A stretch of 64,000 bases of DNA. Source: Siphonodentalium dalli (taxonomy: Eukaryota > Mollusca > Scaphopoda > Gadilida > Siphonodentaliidae). The position numbers were made by a program, and so were the translations under genes. This document shows positions 36,190 through 50,749 of this stretch, one piece after another. The stretch is from positions 155,552,875 through 155,616,874 of the forward strand of contig CP136062.1 of assembly GCA_032622095.1 (NCBI GenBank), written 5' to 3'. The number at the start of each line of letters is the position of its first letter. The stretch's first letter is position 1. Under the pieces are notes generated by a model, which was given only the letters and a program-made list of their open reading frames with translations, was not told the DNA's origin and did not search any database.

Positions 36190-38420
36190 CAGAGAATTCG
36201 GAGGCTTGTTGCTGAATGCGATGCCGAAGCTTTCATTAAAGTTGCATCCCATTTGGTATCGTCTTCGAGCAGTTCGCGCTTAACGCATGCTTCTCGGTAA
36301 GTAGCGCATACGTCGCCATCCTCAATCCGGAGATCTGCAAACGAAGTTGGACAACTGACTTCACGTAGGAGTAGTCTTTAAAAAAAACATGAATGTTGGT
36401 TGAGATGGACGGTGTGTACTCCATAAAGCAGTATCAAGTCTAATATCAGCATGATTGTCTAGAGCACCTCAGTTTCTTCAAGTTCATCTGTTGTTACACC
36501 ACGTGTAGTTGGGTGGTATTGGGTTATAAAACAACGTTTGTGCAAAGGAATCTTCTTGACACAGTTGAAAGAAACCCGTCAGTATAGTATCTCACGGTGA
36601 TATTGCTGCGTTATCGGTGGGTAGAATAAACCCGCTGACCATTTTCCAACTGGACAGCAAGTTGTTGGATGGCAGGATGTCGTTCGTGGATTGGAAATCC
36701 AGATATCCTCCACAAAGCTTCATTGCTGCTTATATATCGGCCCATCGGGTATTGGGTAACTTCATCGTGGACATCTTGCTGAAGTGCATGCATAGCAGCA
36801 TCCGATGTTTTGTTGTCGCCTTCGAGCAATTCGCGCTTAACACATGTTTCTCGATAAGTAACACAGACGATGCCATCCACAGTCCGGTGATCTGCAAAAA
36901 CGTGGGAGGTGGGACCCTTGACTTCATGTAGTAGTCTTAAAAGGAAACATTCATGTTGGCTGGAATGGACGGTGTATAATCTCCCTATAGCAGTGTCGTG
37001 TCTAATTAGAGCATTGTATTCTACAACAGAACCTCGTTTTCTTCTATTCCATCTGTTGTTACGCTACGTGCAATAGGATTGAACCTGGTAATAAAACAAC
37101 GTTTGTGCCAAGGAATCTTCCTGACACAGTGCTATTGCCTGATTTTCAGCATTATCGGCGGTAAAATAAACCCGCTGACCATTTTTCAAATGGACAGCAA
37201 ACTGTTAGATGCCATGATGTTGTTAGTGGACTAAAATTTCAAATATCCCATAAAACCTTCATTGTTGTGTATATATCTGATTGCTTTTAAACCACCGTCT
37301 CCAGGTCTCCTTCGCGTGTAAGAAGGATACTCATCCTCGGCTGTTTTAGTCTCCAGAATAAACGATTCGCGGTACCGTTTCTTGCACTTGTTGTCTTTCA
37401 TGCACGGTGATTTGTGTTTATTGGAATTGAATGGACCGTGTACCATTATTTTGTGTCTCGACAATGTCGAAGAGCCATCTGTCTGTTGCAGGATATGGAA
37501 GCTCTGCCGATATGATGGTTTCAAGCTGGTTGGATTGAATTTTGGTGATGAGCCAAATCAAAATATGCGCATGCGGCAACGAATTATATGGTGGACTTTT
37601 GGCACCGCACTGGTCCGGCAATTTGGGACTTTGTCATGAGGTCCATTACTTTCAGTACTAGGTGGAATGTCAGTGAGATAATGTCTGTGGACGTAAGTTT
37701 GACCAAGAAGAAGCTCACATTGTGTTTCCTTCCATTTTGAATTACATGTGATTGTTATAAGTAGATCGGATCGGTCGTAATGCCGAACAAAGGTCATGGC
37801 ATGAAATGACAGGCATAAAAGTCCATACAAGAGACGGTCTTTCTATAGTTTCACCTGCCTGTGGAATTCCAAAGTGATAACCCTCTTCCCCATTCACAAA
37901 CAACAGAGGATACAATAGGACATCATGCTATCTGTGTTTCGATGTTGCGTCTGAGATTATTATATCTGCATTTTAAAACAATATCCCTGGTTTCATATAC
38001 CCAACTAGTCACGATCACAGCTACTTCGTTGCATTACGGTGCATTAAAACGGCGAGCATGCTCTCCAGATTGAACATTGTCAGCATCAATGACGACTTCT
38101 TGTTCTTGTCTATGTGCACATTCCAAGGTGTACTTAGACCTTTGAACGCTATTGGTTGAATGTGGCATGTTCTGTAATTTCACAATGATATCAAATCGTG
38201 TTCCTTGGTTTCCGTTGTATCTACTCTGCGTCTGGCTCTGAGGATCTCGCACAAAGTAAAGTTGTAGATATCGAGGTTGTTCGTCAGGCAGCGGCTGCAG
38301 GGTTCCGAATATGTGGTAAACCTGCCCTTGGACTTTATATATAGGCATACACCCTCCTTCCCCGTTGATATTGGGTCATATCGATGTTATCTGAACTGCG
38401 ATATTATAGTTGAATGTTAT
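36190..38420 (-). mobile_element. Helitron Rep-region remnant with internal duplication, spanning the unit boundary
   Basis: Read on the minus strand, the Helitron blocks come in the expected order. VQGQVYHIFGTL and the cysteine/histidine-rich N domain lie at 38348-38034. DLLITITCNSKWKE lies at 37830-37558. The HUH nuclease block LPHAHILIWL (H-A-H) lies near 37570. SPCMKDNKCKKRY and EDEYPSYTRRR lie at 37430-37290. These are followed by FARTLLY-like and YREACVKRELLEDDTKWD-like blocks. Helitrons transpose by rolling-circle replication using an HUH endonuclease fused to a Pif1-type helicase. Frameshifts and stops separate the blocks and no helicase part is visible, so this copy is dead. The EALWRISGFPIHERHPA to KRELLE section is present twice (period about 540 bp). 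The TC and CTRR ends were not found. Confidence 0.85.
36236..37265 (-). repeat. Tandem duplication inside the Helitron remnant (about 540-bp period)
   Basis: AATAAACCCGCTGACC occurs at 36625-36640 and 37165-37180, and the flanking sequence aligns along both units. The protein pieces YREACVKRELLEDDTKWD (near 36250-36300) and YRETCVKRELLEGDNK (near 36810-36850) are the same segment. The two units differ clearly, and one contains an insertion of about 40 bp, so the duplication predates much of the decay. Confidence 0.75.
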
Positions 38421-41223
38421 TCAGAAAATGTTTCGATTCGGGCGTGGTGCCCACCAGAAGACAAATCAAAGGCTCCGGTGGTTCTAGACGCATGGTTATT
38501 CTCATCGTTCAGATATGTACCCCACATAATATATAATATAAAAAAAACTGCTGTGTTGAGAGCCCCATGCTATTATAATTAAACTGTATAATTGAATAAT
38601 GCGCATATCGTTCTACAGAGGTACATATACGCGGTTCGTTCTAGATGAAACTTCCGAGCCGAACACTGAAACAAACGCAAAAAAATGTATTGATGTCAAT
38701 TTTGCCCCCATTTGTGGCCAAATTATCCACCACATAATTAATTATGTTGTGCATCAGCGACACTTTTTAGAAACGTTTGTCTTATCTATTATGGTCTTAA
38801 TCCAATTAACCGACACCAATTCCCGTTCAGTATATCATGTAGACGTCTACATATCAGTTTCTATGAAAATCGTTGAATTAGTTTTATCAATTGTGTTGCT
38901 CCTCGTCCGTGATATCAATTCCTGACCCAAAATGGAAGCCATCCGGAACATTTATGCTACGTCATTAGTGTTCGTATAGCACATATATCTACATATACGT
39001 TTGGGGACATCCAGGATACAAATGTGTTGTCAATCTTGGTGGTTCGCCCCATCATTGACTTCGGCGGTGGAACTTTTGCAACTTTAAATCATACCTTAAA
39101 TTCCATGTACAATGGACATGACTATATATAGGTTTGGTGGAAATCTAAATTGACATCAGCAAAGCGTGTATCATGTTTGAGCTCTTTCACTGATGCATAA
39201 CTGTGACATCGACTTTCTTATCCTTAAACCAAACCATTAGACTCCCTATAATCGATTACAGAATATTTTTTTTATAAATGTGTGGTCTGTGTCATTTGGG
39301 GACCTTTAAACTACACCATTAATGCCACTATGATGGAGCTGGCTAACGACTCGTCAACTTAGCATTTCAATAACCCCCAAGGCAAGTATGCAAGGATGAC
39401 TCGCATTTAATGTCCACAAATTTGAAGGACAGCGAACGAAAGAAATGATTTATTCCACCGAGCCCGTTTCTTATACCATTGAATTGTATGATAAATGTGT
39501 TTTGGGAGGTCTATTTTACTTTAAACAGTTAACCATATATACCGCGTTCATATATCTAATGGTGGTATCTTAATAACAGGGTCGTTTGATTCTATATTTT
39601 ATGGAAATACTAATAATGCAACACGTTCGAAAGAGATTCATAGAATTGTGGGTTGTTGTTGCTGCTGAAAATGTTCATGGGGAGTGATAGACCATCAGTA
39701 ATGATAACGATATGGTACAAGTCTGAGTTAAGAATAAGATTGGAATGGGCTTAGAGTAGTCATATCGGTTATCACAGGTAGAGTTTATAGTTTTGTTTAG
39801 AATGAGCTGTTCGTATTTTTGAATGACTCGGTGTACTCGCACCAACGGGCTGAAGGCCGTTGGTACTTGCGCGAGTTATTGCTATATATCCATTGCTCTT
39901 GTTAGTCTGACAACATTGGATCATTCAACGTGGCAATTTACAAACTTAGTTGGCGAAATGCTTTGTCCTAGATATGTATATATGTACTTCTGCAACTTTG
40001 TACAGTGGGTTCGGGTGTTATATCAGGGGATCCACAAAGACACTTGTGGGTTGTCAAGTTGCAGGTATCATTTAATGACTGGAGAGGCGAATTCCTTTCG
40101 GATGTCGCTGATCATGAGGTAATGGTCGTTGTCCTCTATGTGTCCATATAATCAGTACGGGTGGTGGTCGGCGATGAAATGTGTGTATGTGTGATCATTT
40201 AAATCACTACAGTTGAGTCTGGGCGGGTGTGGTTAATATGTGTTTGCATGGTATTAGCTTCATAATAATGTTGGTTAACTCCCTGGTCCCCATTTAGGAA
40301 CTCTGTAAATTATGCCAGGGATGCATAACTTGTTTCGTTGTGGTCGATATTATTCCATAGGTCTATTGTTGAGGGAATTGAAGGCAGCGGAGCCGAACGT
40401 CGAGGCTTGGGGGAATTGGCCTGTCGGGTCTAAACATTTGTTATTTGAAAGCTTGTTGGGGTATCAGAGGCTTGCCGGACATCATTTTGTTCCCACCCGG
40501 TTTCCTTGTCATCGGAGAAACTTTGAGCCTTCGCAGCAACGTGAACTATCGATCTTTTCCAAGAGGGTGGTATTTGCAATTGATCTGGGGGGAATAGTTT
40601 GGTTAGGGATCTTCTTCCTGGATTATATGGTACGGTCGTTGGTTGGAGTATCCATGAGGTTATTCACTTTCTCATAAATTAAAATTTTTATGAAGTGTCG
40701 GCTCGTTTGCCTACATTGGTGCTCGGCGTAATCAATCATGTATTGTTTGTCATTTTTGTTTGCTGATGTTTTGGTATTCTTCTTAATAGTTTTGTGTGCA
40801 TGGGTTTCACGTTGTTCATCTCTACTTTGAGGTGATTTGCGCACTCTGTAGTAGATTGCATAGCTGATTTAAAGAAAACCTTATGAATGCATATATGTAT
40901 TGACAGCCATAGTTTGTACGTTTCGGATGACATAGCATATTGTTTGTGTCGCCGGCGTCATCCCGGATTTGTGAACATCTGGCCACTTCCATAGCCGTCG
41001 ATCGCAAATGAGTAGTAGGTCCTCGGTCGATCGAGATTTGGGAGGCCGTCTGACCAAGTCAAGTGACGAAATGTCCTTTCTTTTTGTTGTAATTGAACTG
41101 TATATCATATTATTACTCATTTTACCTTGTGGGTCTGCAGTTGTATTCCGTTTTCCCGGATACTTAGTTTATATACTGTCTATTGCACGGAAGCGAGGAA
41201 TATCGTCCAGAGAACTACGATGT

Positions 41224-42914
41224 TAGGTATCAGTAAAATTTGGCGGATGGTCAATCTTTCGTTTTTTTAGTTGCCAAATGAAAATAAAAGCAGATGATCG
41301 ACAACTATCCCAGCAGACACCTCGGACTACCCATCGAATTATGGTCGGGCCAAAGACTGGTACATAGCCGGAGCGGTGACCCGTTAGTCATTGCTTATAC
41401 CAGCCTCTTGGTACATCACCACAATGAGACAGGCGTTAGCAGTACACTGTTGACACATTTATAAGTCATGAAGACGAAATTAACGGCACAACATACATGA
41501 TACACAGAACACACAACTAGATACCAGAACAAAAAAATAACAGGTGGCAGAAATTTAATCTGAAACACTGTGAGTGTCGTGACTAGCCGATTGATTGAGC
41601 CGGATCAACTCAACCACCCGTATTGAAGAGATGTAGAACCAAAGAGGACCATGAGCTAAGCCATTACCACAGGTCGATGTCTCACTTGACAGGGCTGCCC
41701 TAGTATTCACAGAACTCCTGCACCACACATCAAGGGATGCACCCCTCGGCAAAAGTGGACCACTTTAGGGTAAATCTTTACGGGATTCTTAATAAGTGAA
41801 CCTATTCTACCCGGGTCCATACGGGGATGATTTCTTTATTATGATCAATTGGCAGCAAGCAATACAAAAATAGTGGTATATGTGGAGACAAATAAGTGTT
41901 GATAGAGATCACATGGTGAATATCCATGCACTCCTAATGGCGATTCCTCAATAAATCACCCGAATAGCTTAAAGTGAAATGGGTTTTGTATCAGATGCTG
42001 AAATGCGTCTACGATTATGTTAACTTGTCGGATTGCAATAGCTGTTCAACATAATTATAACAAGGCAATTTTGAAAGTCACATGTGAAACTAAAGACAAA
42101 CTATGCATAGATGTCTGAAATATCAGAGCTCGTGGAACTATGTATGATATGACACTGATATGGACAGGAATGTCACCCCAATAGCCTCGGGTGGTATTCC
42201 GTTCTCGATCGGGCGATACACATCCGCGTTGCACTCAAGCACTAGCGACAACTGTATACTGTACTTACATATTTGCCCAAACACGTCTCGTCTTGCTCTC
42301 GTTTCCATCGATCACACCTACGCGACTATAGATATAAAGAACCATATTCGACATTGGTATGCGACTTATGCATGATGGCATATTAACGATGTATCCATCG
42401 GCGGCATGAATGTGGCAATAATTATTCCTCCAATACCCATCTTACAATTGGGTATACATAAGGACTTGATAAAGCATACTGAGGTGTGAGATGATAACAT
42501 AAGAGAGGATAGCACAAGTCTGAGTATTTTAAGTCCTCTCCTCTAAGTTTTTCAGTCTTCTAGAACCAAGAGCGTTTGGTGGGAAGATTCCATTGCACGA
42601 TATTTGAAAGTAGAAATAATTCATCACATTGCTCTTTTAAATTTTACAATTATTTTGTCCTTTAACGTACATATATAATGAACTAACTTGTGTCCTTTCT
42701 CTGGTATGCAGTCAGCAACAACCTGCTAAACCGAGGGGTGACATGTGACATTGGCATCCGGTGTATGATGTACAGCTGAAATGCGGGCATATAACTATAC
42801 TTCAGTAATGCAGAATATTAACTCACCAGTACAAGGTTACAGTCCGTTACACCCTATTTCCCAGAACAAAGTACCAGTAGTGTACGCTTGAGGATGTTCT
42901 TGGGACGGAGACTC
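41224..42914. repeat. Unclassified dispersed repeat, member A (copy 2)
   Basis: Near-identical counterpart of 2990-4680. Confidence 0.75.
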
Positions 42915-43401
42915 GTGATACGAGAATACCGATTTCTGGTTTCGCAGTAACGACACAGGTTATTTCTTTGATTGTTCATCATTCGCACGTTAGGTTGATT
43001 TTACAACTATTTATTTATATTATTCTCACATTGTTTGATATCACACTGCCGTTATGGTACATTCATACGCTTGCAATATTGCACTGAAAACTGCAGAAAT
43101 GCCAGCTGTAAAATAGTCAAAACGGATTTTTGTGACAGTTGTCAACCAATAAGCTTTAACAATGATCATGTAGAACTGCGATTTTTTGCATGATTGCTGA
43201 TTGATTGGTTTGGGTTTAAGGTCACTTTCAGCAGCCAAGACCATAATACGACATTGCCAGTTTTAGTGGTGGATGAAATCCGCACATTTACGGCTAATCT
43301 AAACTCTCGTCGGCCATGTGCGGCAAACCACTGGCCATCGGCGAGTGATTGGCAACTCCACCAGATAACGATTTCAAGTTAGAATGTCCATGATGGAAAT
43401 A

Positions 43402-43486
43402 TCTGGATTTGAACCCTCATCGCCAGCGCTGGAGGGCGAGTCGGCTTGGAGTTGTACCCCTATCCGACTGAGCCATCGATACACCC
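43402..43486 (-). mobile_element. tRNA-derived SINE head (copy 2)
   Basis: Counterpart of 5168-5252, with the A box at 43464-43475 and the B box at 43405-43415, both intact. Confidence 0.7.
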
Positions 43487-45107
43487 GCGTGATTGCTGAT
43501 ATCGCTGAGCTATTTACAATTATATTAAGAATACAGTGCGTGTTGGTATTCTTATGCCGGTCAAAATAATGTCACTTGATATGTTGGAATGTGAGATCGA
43601 TGGGATGCTGCTGATATATATATACGAGTACCATAAATGTTACATAGAGATGAGATGGTGCGCCCGCACTTGGCTCAACGAAGAAATGCGGCGACTTTCT
43701 GACCTTCGATAAATCGCAGTGTAAGTCACCCTTGTAACATACATACACTATTTAATCTGAATCTGTATTATCAAACTTTCCAACTATTGGACATTCCCAT
43801 CGTAACACAACCAATGGTTGAGAAGTCTCAACTGATTGCTGCATTTCAGTCAAAAATTCGGTCCTTCAGTCTAAATACACAATAATACTCTTTGTTATAT
43901 CAAATTATCAGCACAAAATTCAAAATAGTTTCGTCGGAAATTTCCAATTAATGTTGTGTCAGGCATTAAATGTCAAACTGTTGTACTCTTGGAAATCCAC
44001 CCTGACACATGTCCCTGGTGGAAAGTATTGCATTGATTGAAATATAGGTTTATAAAAATACTTGAGTATGTTCATATATAGTAACTAATTGGGCTATCCG
44101 GCGTTGTCCATGCGAGTTAGAATGTATTTTTGATATGCTTTATTTGAGTACTAAATTTACATAATCATAGCCTACACACAATAATTTACTGCATAGGTGT
44201 ATATATGTATACATATGTATATATGATTGATGTATCAATGTCAAAGAATAACCATTGCCACTGCTGTCAAGACCCCCACCATGACAAAAGCAATTTTCAA
44301 CACAACTTTATTACATCAATGCAGTGTTTAAGATAATCGCTAGACTATGTTCGCCCGGGTTCTAACCCAAACATATTCGAAAATCTGCACCTCTCAATGT
44401 GCCATTCCGATCGATACATTGCCATTTCGATAATAAATGAGAAACTGTTCAAGCTCATTGAATTAAGCACATTTGAAACAACGAATACCCATACTGAGTT
44501 ATTGCCTCCATAAATCTTACGTTTGGTGAAGTTGGCGACAATGTTAGTGTCCATTCTGCCAGCCCCCGTCACCCTAGCTCCCAATTTTCTGATTTGAGAA
44601 GTACCACTATTATGCCACGTCATGAGAGTGCTCGCGTATAACGGAGAAGCGTATACATGCATAATTAAGTACGACAATCGCCGATACCAAAATGTTCTAT
44701 CAACGCCCCTCCCCGATACACAATTCGTATCAAGGACAACCACTAATTCATCATTTGGGAATAAATTATTTGATAAAATACTAATTTAAAAAAAAAAAAA
44801 AAATACTAAAACAAAATACAGAACCAAAAAAAAGAATAATAATATGCATAAGAAAGAGTATAACAGCAAAATGACTCAACATTATATTAAAACAAAACAA
44901 AACAATTGTGGTGCAAAATAAGGAAATGTCCGATAAAAATGACTGGACAATTTCTTAAATGAGACCATTAAATTGGGTGGATAATAATTGAATTAACTTA
45001 CTGGAAATTCCCAACTTATCCCAAGTCCGCTAAGTTAGATATATTGTAGGCCCATGTACCTATCATCGCCACTCTCCAATGGATTAAAATTTTCCAACTA
45101 GTACTTC

Positions 45108-45330
45108 ATTCCGTCCAGCTGATGGAAACTCCCAAATTGACACCCCTATAATAAAGGTTCGAATGTTTCCAAATGATGACCATTCTGTCCAGATGTTGGA
45201 AACCTCAACAAATACCCCAATAATAAAGGTTCGAATGGTTTCCAGCTGATGACCATTCTGTCCAGATGTTGAAAACTCCCCAACTGACACCCCTATAATA
45301 AAGGTTCGAAAGGTTTTCAGCTGATGACAA
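45108..45330. repeat. 73-bp tandem repeat (copy 2)
   Basis: Counterpart of 6883-7105 with a one-base length change in a GAATG(G)TTTCC block. Confidence 0.85.
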
Positions 45331-45924
45331 TTCAATCCAAACAGTTGACCGAAATTAGGATATCATTCCAATTTTGGTCCAAAAATAGAAGAATTAAAAC
45401 AATTTCAACCATTTTTAGTTTGAACATATTTATTTGTCTAATCTATATAACCCATGCCATATAACACATATATTGTGGAATTGGAGGACATGTGCTAAAT
45501 CACTTATGGGTACCCATCTCCCATATCACTGATAAATATATAATTAGTAATAGCAAACCAACTTGACTACAAAACAAGTTGAACATATCACCGGTCACCC
45601 CCACCATTTTTGTCATGTTCCTCCAACTAACTTACCAGGCATGGATGACATTTCCAACTGCTAAACGTTTTACCAAGGTTGCAGGTGAGACACCAAATAC
45701 AAGTTTGTGAAACCCGAGTTCCAACTTTAAAACAACCCGTTTGTTTTAAACTTGATATCCAGTCTAAATATAACGGTGAATGCTCAGCAATTGACATGGA
45801 TTTCACAATTTCATTCGTCACCGAACGGATATCAATAGTCTCAGAACAGGTGAGTGGCCACATGTGAGACTCGTACATGGGGTGACTATATGGTTTTTGT
45901 TGTGGTGGAGGATTTCATCTTCTA

Positions 45925-47591
45925 ATTCCAATCTGCATCCCACCAAATTCCCAACTATAGAGAAAACGGACGACACGACGCTCGTACTTGTTGGTTCTGA
46001 AAATAGTCTACGTGAATCGTACTTAACACTGGACGAATTTGCTCGGATATCGGGTCTGCGCATAAATCCTGAAAAATATCAAGCAGTCATGGATAGGGAT
46101 AGGGTCACAAAATAAAATACGACAAGCTATTACGGAACTAAACCTGTCTACTGTAAGCATTTAAAAAAAATTAGGGATACATTTCGACACTAATTTAATA
46201 ATCATGAATATAAAATACAATGATAGACTCGAAGATATAGAAAAGATCACAAACATTTGGAAACACAGACTCCTGACCCCTTTAGGTAGAATAACAGTTG
46301 TCAAATCCCTCATCTTACCAAAATCGACCCACTTATTTATAACTCTTCCACGTCCAGATACAGCTTTTTTGAAAGCCCTAAATACCTGTTTATACAATTT
46401 CATTTCGAATTCCAAACGTGATAGAATAAAAAGCAAACAACTATGTGCCGACCATATGCGCGGAGGTTTGAAGATGATTAATGTTGAAAACTTTGAGAGC
46501 GCCATGAAAATTAACTGGATACGACGCTTGATTTGCAAACAATCGAAATGGGCTTCATTGTGCAATACCACCCCTTTCTTAAACGACCCACTATCTCTCA
46601 CTTACCATGCAAATTATATTGTAAAGCAAACAAACAAGTTCGCAAATCCATTCTAGAGAGATGATTTCGGCGCATGGTGTAAACTTATGCGATCAAATAA
46701 TTCAAATAATAATATTATGGCCTCAAATATCTGGAATAATCCGAATATAAAAATCGGAGGTTCGTCGATCAACATTAAATCTTGGAGAGATGCGGGGATA
46801 TATTTTATAAATGATCAATTCCAACCAGATAGTAAATGCCATACCCCATATACATTATATTCAACTTTCAACATCGTGTCGATTTCATAACAATCAGCAA
46901 CACAATACGTCATATACTGTCATTGGCAAGTTCTCTTAATCAACCCTTAATTCGTGTACCCTGCACATGCCCACACAATAATCTTTCTCCGATACTCCGT
47001 GACTTAAAAGGCGGACATTATTTTACACAATTCTAGCAAGTGGGAACACTATGCCGAATGCATGCCAAAAATGGGAATCCGAAATAGGCGAATAGATAGA
47101 AAATTGGGAAGATTATTTGAGCATTCCCTTTAAAATCGGTACGAAATTACAGTGGCTCCAATTCAGAATCAATACACGAATTATTAGTACCAATACATTT
47201 CTGAAGGTGGCTAACATTCGAGTCGATGGTTTTTGTAATCGCTGTCAAAACATACAAGAAACAAATACTAATATTTGCTGGGATTGTCCCCATGTCCAAA
47301 CTTTTATAAACGAAATTTTAACATGGACAAGAAACAACCAATTCCCCGTTGATCTACAAAAAATAATATCATTTTCGGTATAGTTCATGAACACAAAAAA
47401 GTTATATTTTCCTGCTGGTTTTGAAACAATATATGTATAGAACAAAATTCACGCCCATGCAGTTGTCTCGCTTGTTCCTTTGTGATGTCAAATTTAGATA
47501 TGAATGCGAGAGATACAGCGCAAAATGTAATATGAATCGTGACTTCGATAACCAGTGGCTGACACTTCGATATGCCTTAAAAATTCTGTGA
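45925..47591 (+). mobile_element. Tx1/L1-like LINE remnant (copy 2)
   Basis: This is the counterpart of 7700-9373, with the same frame breaks (main open pieces 46204-46656 and 47117-47383). Small differences include R>I and R>H in the first block and a short deletion just after 47383. The shared breaks show the element was dead before the two copies separated. Confidence 0.85.
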
Positions 47592-48149
47592 AATTGTGGA
47601 TATTGCTCAATAAACTAGAAACAAAACTGAACTAATGTGGGTATCTAAACGCAGCAACTGTGTTTAGACAAAGCCATGAATTATACCAAAATTAAACAAA
47701 ATACATACAAATAAAAACACAGAAACCAGAGCGAGAGTGCTCGATTGCGGTCGGAACCATTAAGAAACTGACCATTGTGCAAACACAGATAACACATAAT
47801 ATCAAAATAGACAACAATACTGCTTTGAGAACAGCCAAGATATAAAACCTGTATAAAATTAGACAGCAAAATTTAATTTAATTTAACAAGGCTCCGGCAT
47901 ATAACATTTGAAGTAGCTGGCAAATAAACCTCATGAATGGTTGATAATATATTTATAATCTGTTGAATATGGGGTCAATTCAACAAGTTGATAATTGGTT
48001 AGTTGACTCAGTAGTTGATCCCTCGCCCAACAGCCAGCCTCCCTCCACATAGCATACATGGTATCCACTTCCCTCCATGTTAACATGTTCTCTCGAAGCA
48101 TAGCATCGAACATTAAAAACTCAAAGATCAAACGCTGTTTCCGAGAGTC

Positions 48150-48840
48150 AAAGATTTGACAGATTTTTGAGATTTTTGTTTTTGAACAATATGATCAACT
48201 TGCATAGATTGTTTCGGATGATCTGTCTCGACAGAGGAGACGTAATCCATTACTTGCGCTACTGGTTCTGGAACAGGAATAGTATCACTATTCCTGCACG
48301 TGCGTTGCTAGTGATACACTGACGAGTTTAGTTTGACTCTGTGTCTGAGTGCTGTCGTCAGCACACGTTTTGTAGACCCTATTGTTGAGTACGTAATCTG
48401 TGGCCGAGGACAAACTATTTTCTTAGCATCTATATATGACATATTCGTCTCAGCAATATATCATTGAATCTTGAATTCATACTCCAAATTGGGACATGGA
48501 TGATCCATTGAAGCATGTTAACCTTGAGAGTTTGAACATTGCTTAATATTCGTACAATCCTTATGACCAGGAATGGAACAGTGTGCGCACCTGGTTTCTT
48601 CACTTTTACAATGTTCATGGTCATAGCCTTGACATTTAAAACATTGCAATGGGTTTGGAACATATGTGCTTATATCCGTCTTCATATACCGAACCTTCAA
48701 TGTCGGTGGATGGTCGCAACGACTGAAGGTCAGAAGATAATTATTCAACGGAACGTTTTGACCATCAACTGTCTTAGTAAATCTACGGACTTCTGGAACT
48801 CCCTGTGGTGTTCTCAGCCAATATCTCTGATTCAAAGGAA
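48150..48840 (-). mobile_element. LINE gag-like ORF1 remnant (copy 2)
   Basis: This counterpart stays open further than copy 1 (48518-48835, 105 codons) and keeps intact knuckles: CFKCQGYDHEHC and CAHCSIPGHKDC. It then reads HPCPNLEYEF and NMSYIDAKKIV in the same frame after one stop codon. Comparing the copies shows that the TAA and the cysteine loss in copy 1 are recent. Confidence 0.8.
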
Positions 48841-49079
48841 TCAGCTATATCGCGAATTCTCAGCACAGCTCTACTACTGTTCAATGACTTGAGATGTGTG
48901 AGCAATATTGGTGTTTGTGCAATGGATGTTAATTGAATAAGAGCGTTTGCTTGAAATTTTCTTGAACATTTGATCAGAAGAGATCCACTTAGTGGCCAGT
49001 CCTGATCGGTTTGACAGATTTTGATTGTCCGGCTATGCTTTGTAGCGTTTTATCAATAACAAATGCAGAAGGTTTCTTG

Positions 49080-50700
49080 ACATTTGCTCAAAACCAAGTA
49101 CTAAGGAAATACCTCAGCATCAGTGGAACTTGGTGGAAGGTCAATTTTACGTTTTTTTTTAGTTGCCATATGAAAAGCGGATGATCGACAACTATCCTCG
49201 CAGCCGCCTCGGACTACCCACCGAATTAAGGTCGGGTCAAAGATTGGTACATAGCTGAATTGTGACCGGTTTAGATACTTCACATATCAGCCTATCGGTA
49301 CCTCGCCATAATGAGACAGGCGTTAACAGTATAGTATTGAAACATTTAAGTCACGAAGACGAAATTAATGGCACAACACACACGAACAACAACACACTAC
49401 TAGACACCGGAAACAAAATACAGCAGACGGCAGAAATGTAATCTGAAACACTGTGAGGGACGTGACTAGCCGATTGATTGAGCCGGGTCAACTCAACCAC
49501 CCGTCTTGAAGAGATGTGGGACCAAAGTGGACCATGAGCTAAGCCGTTACCACAGGTCGATGTCTCACTTGACACAGCTGCCCTAGTATCCCCATAACTC
49601 CTGCACCACACATCAATGGATGTACCCCTCTGCAAAAGTGGGCAACTTTAGGGATTCTTTATCATGATCAATTAGCAGCAAGCATTAGAAAAAAACAGTG
49701 GTATATATGGAGACAAGTAAGTGTTGATCGAGTTCGCATGGTGAATATCTATGCACTCCTGATGGCGATTCCTCAATAAATCACCCGAATAGCTTAAAGT
49801 GAAATGGGTTTTGTACAACAAGGCAAATTTGAAAGTCACATGTGAAATTAAAGACAAGTCATGGATAGATGTCTGAAATACCAGAGCTCATGGAACTATG
49901 TATGATATGTCACTGATATGGACAGGAATGTCACCCCAAGAACCTCGGGTTGCAGTCCGTTCTGGGTAGGGCGACACATATCCGCGTTGCTCTCAAGCAC
50001 CGGCGATAACGGCATACTGTACTTGCATATTTTCCCAAACACGTCTCGTGTTGCCCTCGTTTCCATCGATCACACTTACGCGACTATAGATATAAAGAAC
50101 CATAGTTGACATTGCTATGTGGATTATGCATGGCGGCATGTTAATCGGCGTCATTACTGTGGCATCATTGTAAAGTACACAAGAAATTGACAAAGCATAG
50201 TGAATTGTTTGATGATAACATAAGAGAGGATCGCAGTTCACGTCTAAGGTTTGGAGTCCTCTCTTAAGTGTTCAGTCTTTTAGAACCAAGAGCGTTTGGT
50301 GAGAAGATTTAATTGCACGATATTTGAAAGTAGAAATAATTCATCAAATTGCTCTCTTAAGTTTCACAATTAGTGTTTTCCTTTAAATTATATATATATA
50401 ATGTTCGAACTTGTGTCCCTGGTATGCAGTCAGCAACAAAACATGCTAAACAGATGGGTGAGGTACATGTGGTATTGGAATCCGGTGTATGATTTACAGC
50501 TGAAATGCGGGCATATAACAATATGTCAGTACATGTATATTAATAACCTCTATATATTTTCGGCTTAGACAACGCGTTCGTATTATGTATGTTAGCTGAA
50601 ATGCAGAATATTAACTTATCAGTACAAGGTTCCACCCCGTTTTTCACAACAAAGTACCAAATTGTGTAAACATGTGGATTGTCTTGTGACGGTCTTGTAT
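49080..50700. repeat. Unclassified dispersed repeat, member B (copy 2)
   Basis: Keeps the left end missing from copy 1 but lacks three internal pieces of roughly 50-80 bp (near 49655, 49816 and 50174) that copy 1 and member A retain. Confidence 0.75.
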
Positions 50701-50749
50701 ATAATCCACACCAAACTGCTCAGTGCGATAATCAGGGGACACAGTATCT

